Below, in pieces: positions 61,739 through 64,000 of a stretch of DNA of 64,000 nt. Both the position numbers and the translations under genes were made by a program. The stretch lies in the NCBI RefSeq assembly GCF_031179285.1, contig NZ_JAPSHY010000006.1:62001-126000 (forward strand), read 5' to 3'. Origin of the DNA: Microbacterium sp. Its GTDB lineage: Bacteria > Actinomycetota > Actinomycetes > Actinomycetales > Microbacteriaceae. How positions within the stretch are numbered: position 1 is the stretch's first letter; the number at the start of each line of letters is the position of its first letter. The notes beneath the pieces were generated by a model that did not search any database, was not told where the DNA came from, and was given only the letters and a program-made list of their open reading frames with translations.

Positions 61739-64000
61739 GTGACGTTGCGTGGAAGAGGGCCGCTGAGGCGCGCCGACGAGTTTGAAGTTCGGGTGCACTC
61801 CGGAAAGCGCGTGCGTCTGCTGAGCGCACTCGGGGTTCTAGCGCTGGCTTTCACCACGTTCGGAGGCGCCGGCGTTCTGGCAGCGGCTCCGGCATCCGCC
61901 GCCCCGGGGTCCCCTGGCACCCCACAGCCGGGCACCCTCATCTACACGGAGGACTTCCAGAACTCGCCAATAACCGGCGCGACTCGCATTGGCGACTATG
62001 TCAGCGCCTCCGGGGCGAGGTACACGGCTGACCCGGTATACACGAACACAAACCTCTGCAACGGTCTCATTTTCGGGCACGGGGCCACCAACACGGCCCT
62101 CGGTGCAGCGAACTTCTGCGGAACCGCCACGTCGTGGTGGCCGAACGCTCGGAAGCTGCCGGCGGCGATGGGAATCTATGCCGGAATGGCTGCGGCGGAT
62201 CAGAACCTGGCGGTCGCCGCCCAGACTGTGGGCGGAACGAGCAACAACTACGCCGGCATCATGCTTCAAGGGTCCGGCATCCCTGTTGCGTCGGGAGGGC
62301 GGTTCGTGACGTTCTCACTGGACGTGGCGAACTTCTGCGGCTCGGGTGCCGCGCAGGCGCAAGACCGTTTCTATCTCATGGACGGCGCGACCCCCATTGC
62401 GCTGAACACGACCGATTACAATATCTGCGCCGATCCGGATGCGGACTCTTTCGTGGTCGACGGCACCCCGATAACGGTCGGCACTTTCACCGGCAATCAG
62501 GCCGCTCTGATCACCAGCCCGAGTATCGGCTTCCGCCTTGAGAACCGTCAGCCGAGCGGAAGCGGGAACGATCAGGCGTTCGACAACTTCCGAGTGCTGG
62601 ACGTCACCCCTCAGCTCGACAAGTCCTTCACCCCTGCAGTCGCCCCTACCGGGGGCACGTCGACACTGACGTTCACCGTAACGAACACAAGTGAGCTCGC
62701 GGCGAAGAACGGCTGGTCCTTCACCGACTCGTTGCCGACCGGACTGAGCATCGCCGGCGCTCCGGCTGCAGCAACGACCTGCCCTTCCGGCGCGGTCACC
62801 GCACTCCCGGGCCAGGCGACGATCAGTGCCACCGGCAACCTCGCATCCGGCATGGCATCATGCACGATCACCGTCACGGTGACGTCGCCGGTGCCGGCGA
62901 CCTTCAGCAATGGACCGGACAACGTCATTGTCACCGGCCTCAACGAGCCAGGTGTCGCCACGGTCACGTTCGAGCGTCCGGGTCTCTCCCTCGACAAGCA
63001 GGCCGGGACGCCTGCCGACGTGAACCAGAACGGCATCACGGACGCCGGCGACACCATCTCGTATACCTTCAGAGTGCAGAACACCGGCGATGTGCCTGTC
63101 ACCGACCTCGTCGTCGACGACGCCAAGGTCGGGGCGGTGACCTGCTCGACAACCACTCTCGAGGTAGCTGAGACGGCCACCTGCGAGGCGGACGAGCCGT
63201 ACACGGTCACGCAGGCCGACGCGGTTGCCGGTTCCGTCGTCAACACCGCCACCGCGACGGCCGCCACGCCGACCCGAGCTGCGGTCACCTCTGCGCCGGA
63301 CTCCACCTCGACTCCGGCCGAGGCGCCCGCCCCGGCACTCAGGCTCGTGAAGTCGGCCGACCCGTCGGATGCCGCAAGTTACCGGCCCGGTCAGGAAGTC
63401 ACGTACCACTTCGCTGTGACGAACACGGGGAACGTTCCGCTCACGGATGTCGAAGTGGTCGAGGGAGACTTCTCGGGGTCGGGGTCGCTCTCCGACGTCA
63501 CCTGCCCGGCTATGTCGCTGGTCGTGGGGGGCCAGATGATCTGCGAGGCGACCTACACCCTCACGACGGCGGACGTGGACGATGGCTCCGTGTCGAACAC
63601 CGCGACGGTCATCGGCACGCCGCCCGCAGGCACGCCGGTGACGAGTTCGCCGTCCACAGTGACCCTGCCCACCCCGCCGCAGCCCGCGGTCACCGTCGTG
63701 AAGACCGCCAGCGATGAACCGGTGACCACGGCTGGTCAAGAGATCACCTACTACTTCCGGGTGACCAACACGGGCAATGTGACGTTGGAAGAGATCGCCG
63801 TCGAGGACGTCGACTTCTCCGGAACCGGCACCTTGTCGGCGATCGACTGCCCTGAGGACAGCCTGGTCGCCGGTGAGTTCCAGATCTGCGAAGCGACGTA
63901 CACGACGACGCAGGCGGACGTCGACGCCGGAACCTTGACCAACAGCGCCACCGTCAGGGGAACCCCTCCCGTGGGTGACCCGCTGCCGCCGGTGCCATCC
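61739..64000 (+). CDS. Repeat-rich exported surface protein, partial (continues past right edge)
   Basis: 754 codons are present and open at the edge. Start GTG at 61739 with GGGAGGG 6 bases upstream. A signal peptide (~25-60: RLLSALGVLALAFTTFGGAG...ASAA) is followed by a ~220-residue beta-rich N-terminal domain (LIYTEDFQNSPITG...FDNFRVLDV). Then come DUF11/DUF7507-like repeats of ~115 residues: each has LDKxFTPA or LVKSADP, VTNTGNVPLTDVEV and a CPxxSLxxGxxxCEATYTxTxADVD unit. Proteins of this form end in a sortase tail, expected beyond the window. It is probably a wall-anchored stalk or adhesin, related in repeat type to the 46864 gene but not a close copy. Confidence 0.85.
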   Translation, partial: MTLRGRGPLRRADEFEVRVHSGKRVRLLSALGVLALAFTTFGGAGVLAAAPASAAPGSPGTPQPGTLIYTEDFQNSPITGATRIGDYVSASGARYTADPVYTNTNLCNGLIFGHGATNTALGAANFCGTATSWWPNARKLPAAMGIYAGMAAADQNLAVAAQTVGGTSNNYAGIMLQGSGIPVASGGRFVTFSLDVANFCGSGAAQAQDRFYLMDGATPIALNTTDYNICADPDADSFVVDGTPITVGTFTGNQAALITSPSIGFRLENRQPSGSGNDQAFDNFRVLDVTPQLDKSFTPAVAPTGGTSTLTFTVTNTSELAAKNGWSFTDSLPTGLSIAGAPAAATTCPSGAVTALPGQATISATGNLASGMASCTITVTVTSPVPATFSNGPDNVIVTGLNEPGVATVTFERPGLSLDKQAGTPADVNQNGITDAGDTISYTFRVQNTGDVPVTDLVVDDAKVGAVTCSTTTLEVAETATCEADEPYTVTQADAVAGSVVNTATATAATPTRAAVTSAPDSTSTPAEAPAPALRLVKSADPSDAASYRPGQEVTYHFAVTNTGNVPLTDVEVVEGDFSGSGSLSDVTCPAMSLVVGGQMICEATYTLTTADVDDGSVSNTATVIGTPPAGTPVTSSPSTVTLPTPPQPAVTVVKTASDEPVTTAGQEITYYFRVTNTGNVTLEEIAVEDVDFSGTGTLSAIDCPEDSLVAGEFQICEATYTTTQADVDAGTLTNSATVRGTPPVGDPLPPVPS

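Overview
The window is high-GC actinobacterial DNA, most probably from a Microbacterium-like member of the Microbacteriaceae. This is judged from codon use, TANNNT -10 boxes placed directly before start codons, dense ATGA-type gene overlaps, an Rv2578c-family radical SAM gene, class-E-like (LAxTG) and LPxTG sortase tails, and a YkoEDC-type ECF transporter. I saw no rRNA, tRNA, CRISPR array, insertion sequence or phage gene. The only clearly mobile item is an intein.

Left third (1-23211, all minus strand). A nine-gene chain, in transcription order, encodes a MoxR ATPase, a DUF58 protein, a transglutaminase-like membrane protein, an RDD+FHA protein, a PP2C phosphatase, an FHA protein, a membrane Ser/Thr kinase, an FHA protein with a possible DNA-binding tail, and a second RDD protein cut by the left edge. 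Every junction in the chain overlaps by 1 or 4 bases. Upstream lie two tandem paralogous giant exported proteins (2025 and 2021 aa) made of Ig/cadherin-like and fibronectin III domains. Together this looks like one envelope system: giant surface proteins, a MoxR chaperone, a catalytically altered transglutaminase and a complete kinase/phosphatase/FHA phospho-switch.

Middle (23.3-45 kb). Mostly housekeeping and metabolism: 3-methyladenine glycosylase, zinc alcohol dehydrogenase, an acyl-CoA oxidase-like enzyme, an HTTM/DUF5819 membrane pair, an LPxTG 'choice-of-anchor G' protein with a long Ala/Asp/Ser stalk, RecQ, an AraC regulator with a LysE exporter, an acetyltransferase-pirin pair, a secreted subtilase, and an ECF transporter (YkoE-like S component, fused double ATPase, T component). 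A DUF4345 gene sits between the S component and the ATPase and is flanked by a 22-bp direct repeat. A DtxR/IdeR-like box precedes the ATPase.

Right third (45-64 kb). A LuxR regulator, a 1937-aa LAVTG surface protein with seven ~125-residue repeats, an acyl-CoA dehydrogenase, a VanY-like M15 peptidase, an Rv2578c-family radical SAM protein split by a LAGLIDADG intein inside its FeS-cluster motif, YaeQ, a DEAD-box helicase with a ~385-residue Arg-rich repetitive N-terminus, an aldose 1-epimerase-like protein, and the 5' part of another repeat-rich surface protein running off the right edge.
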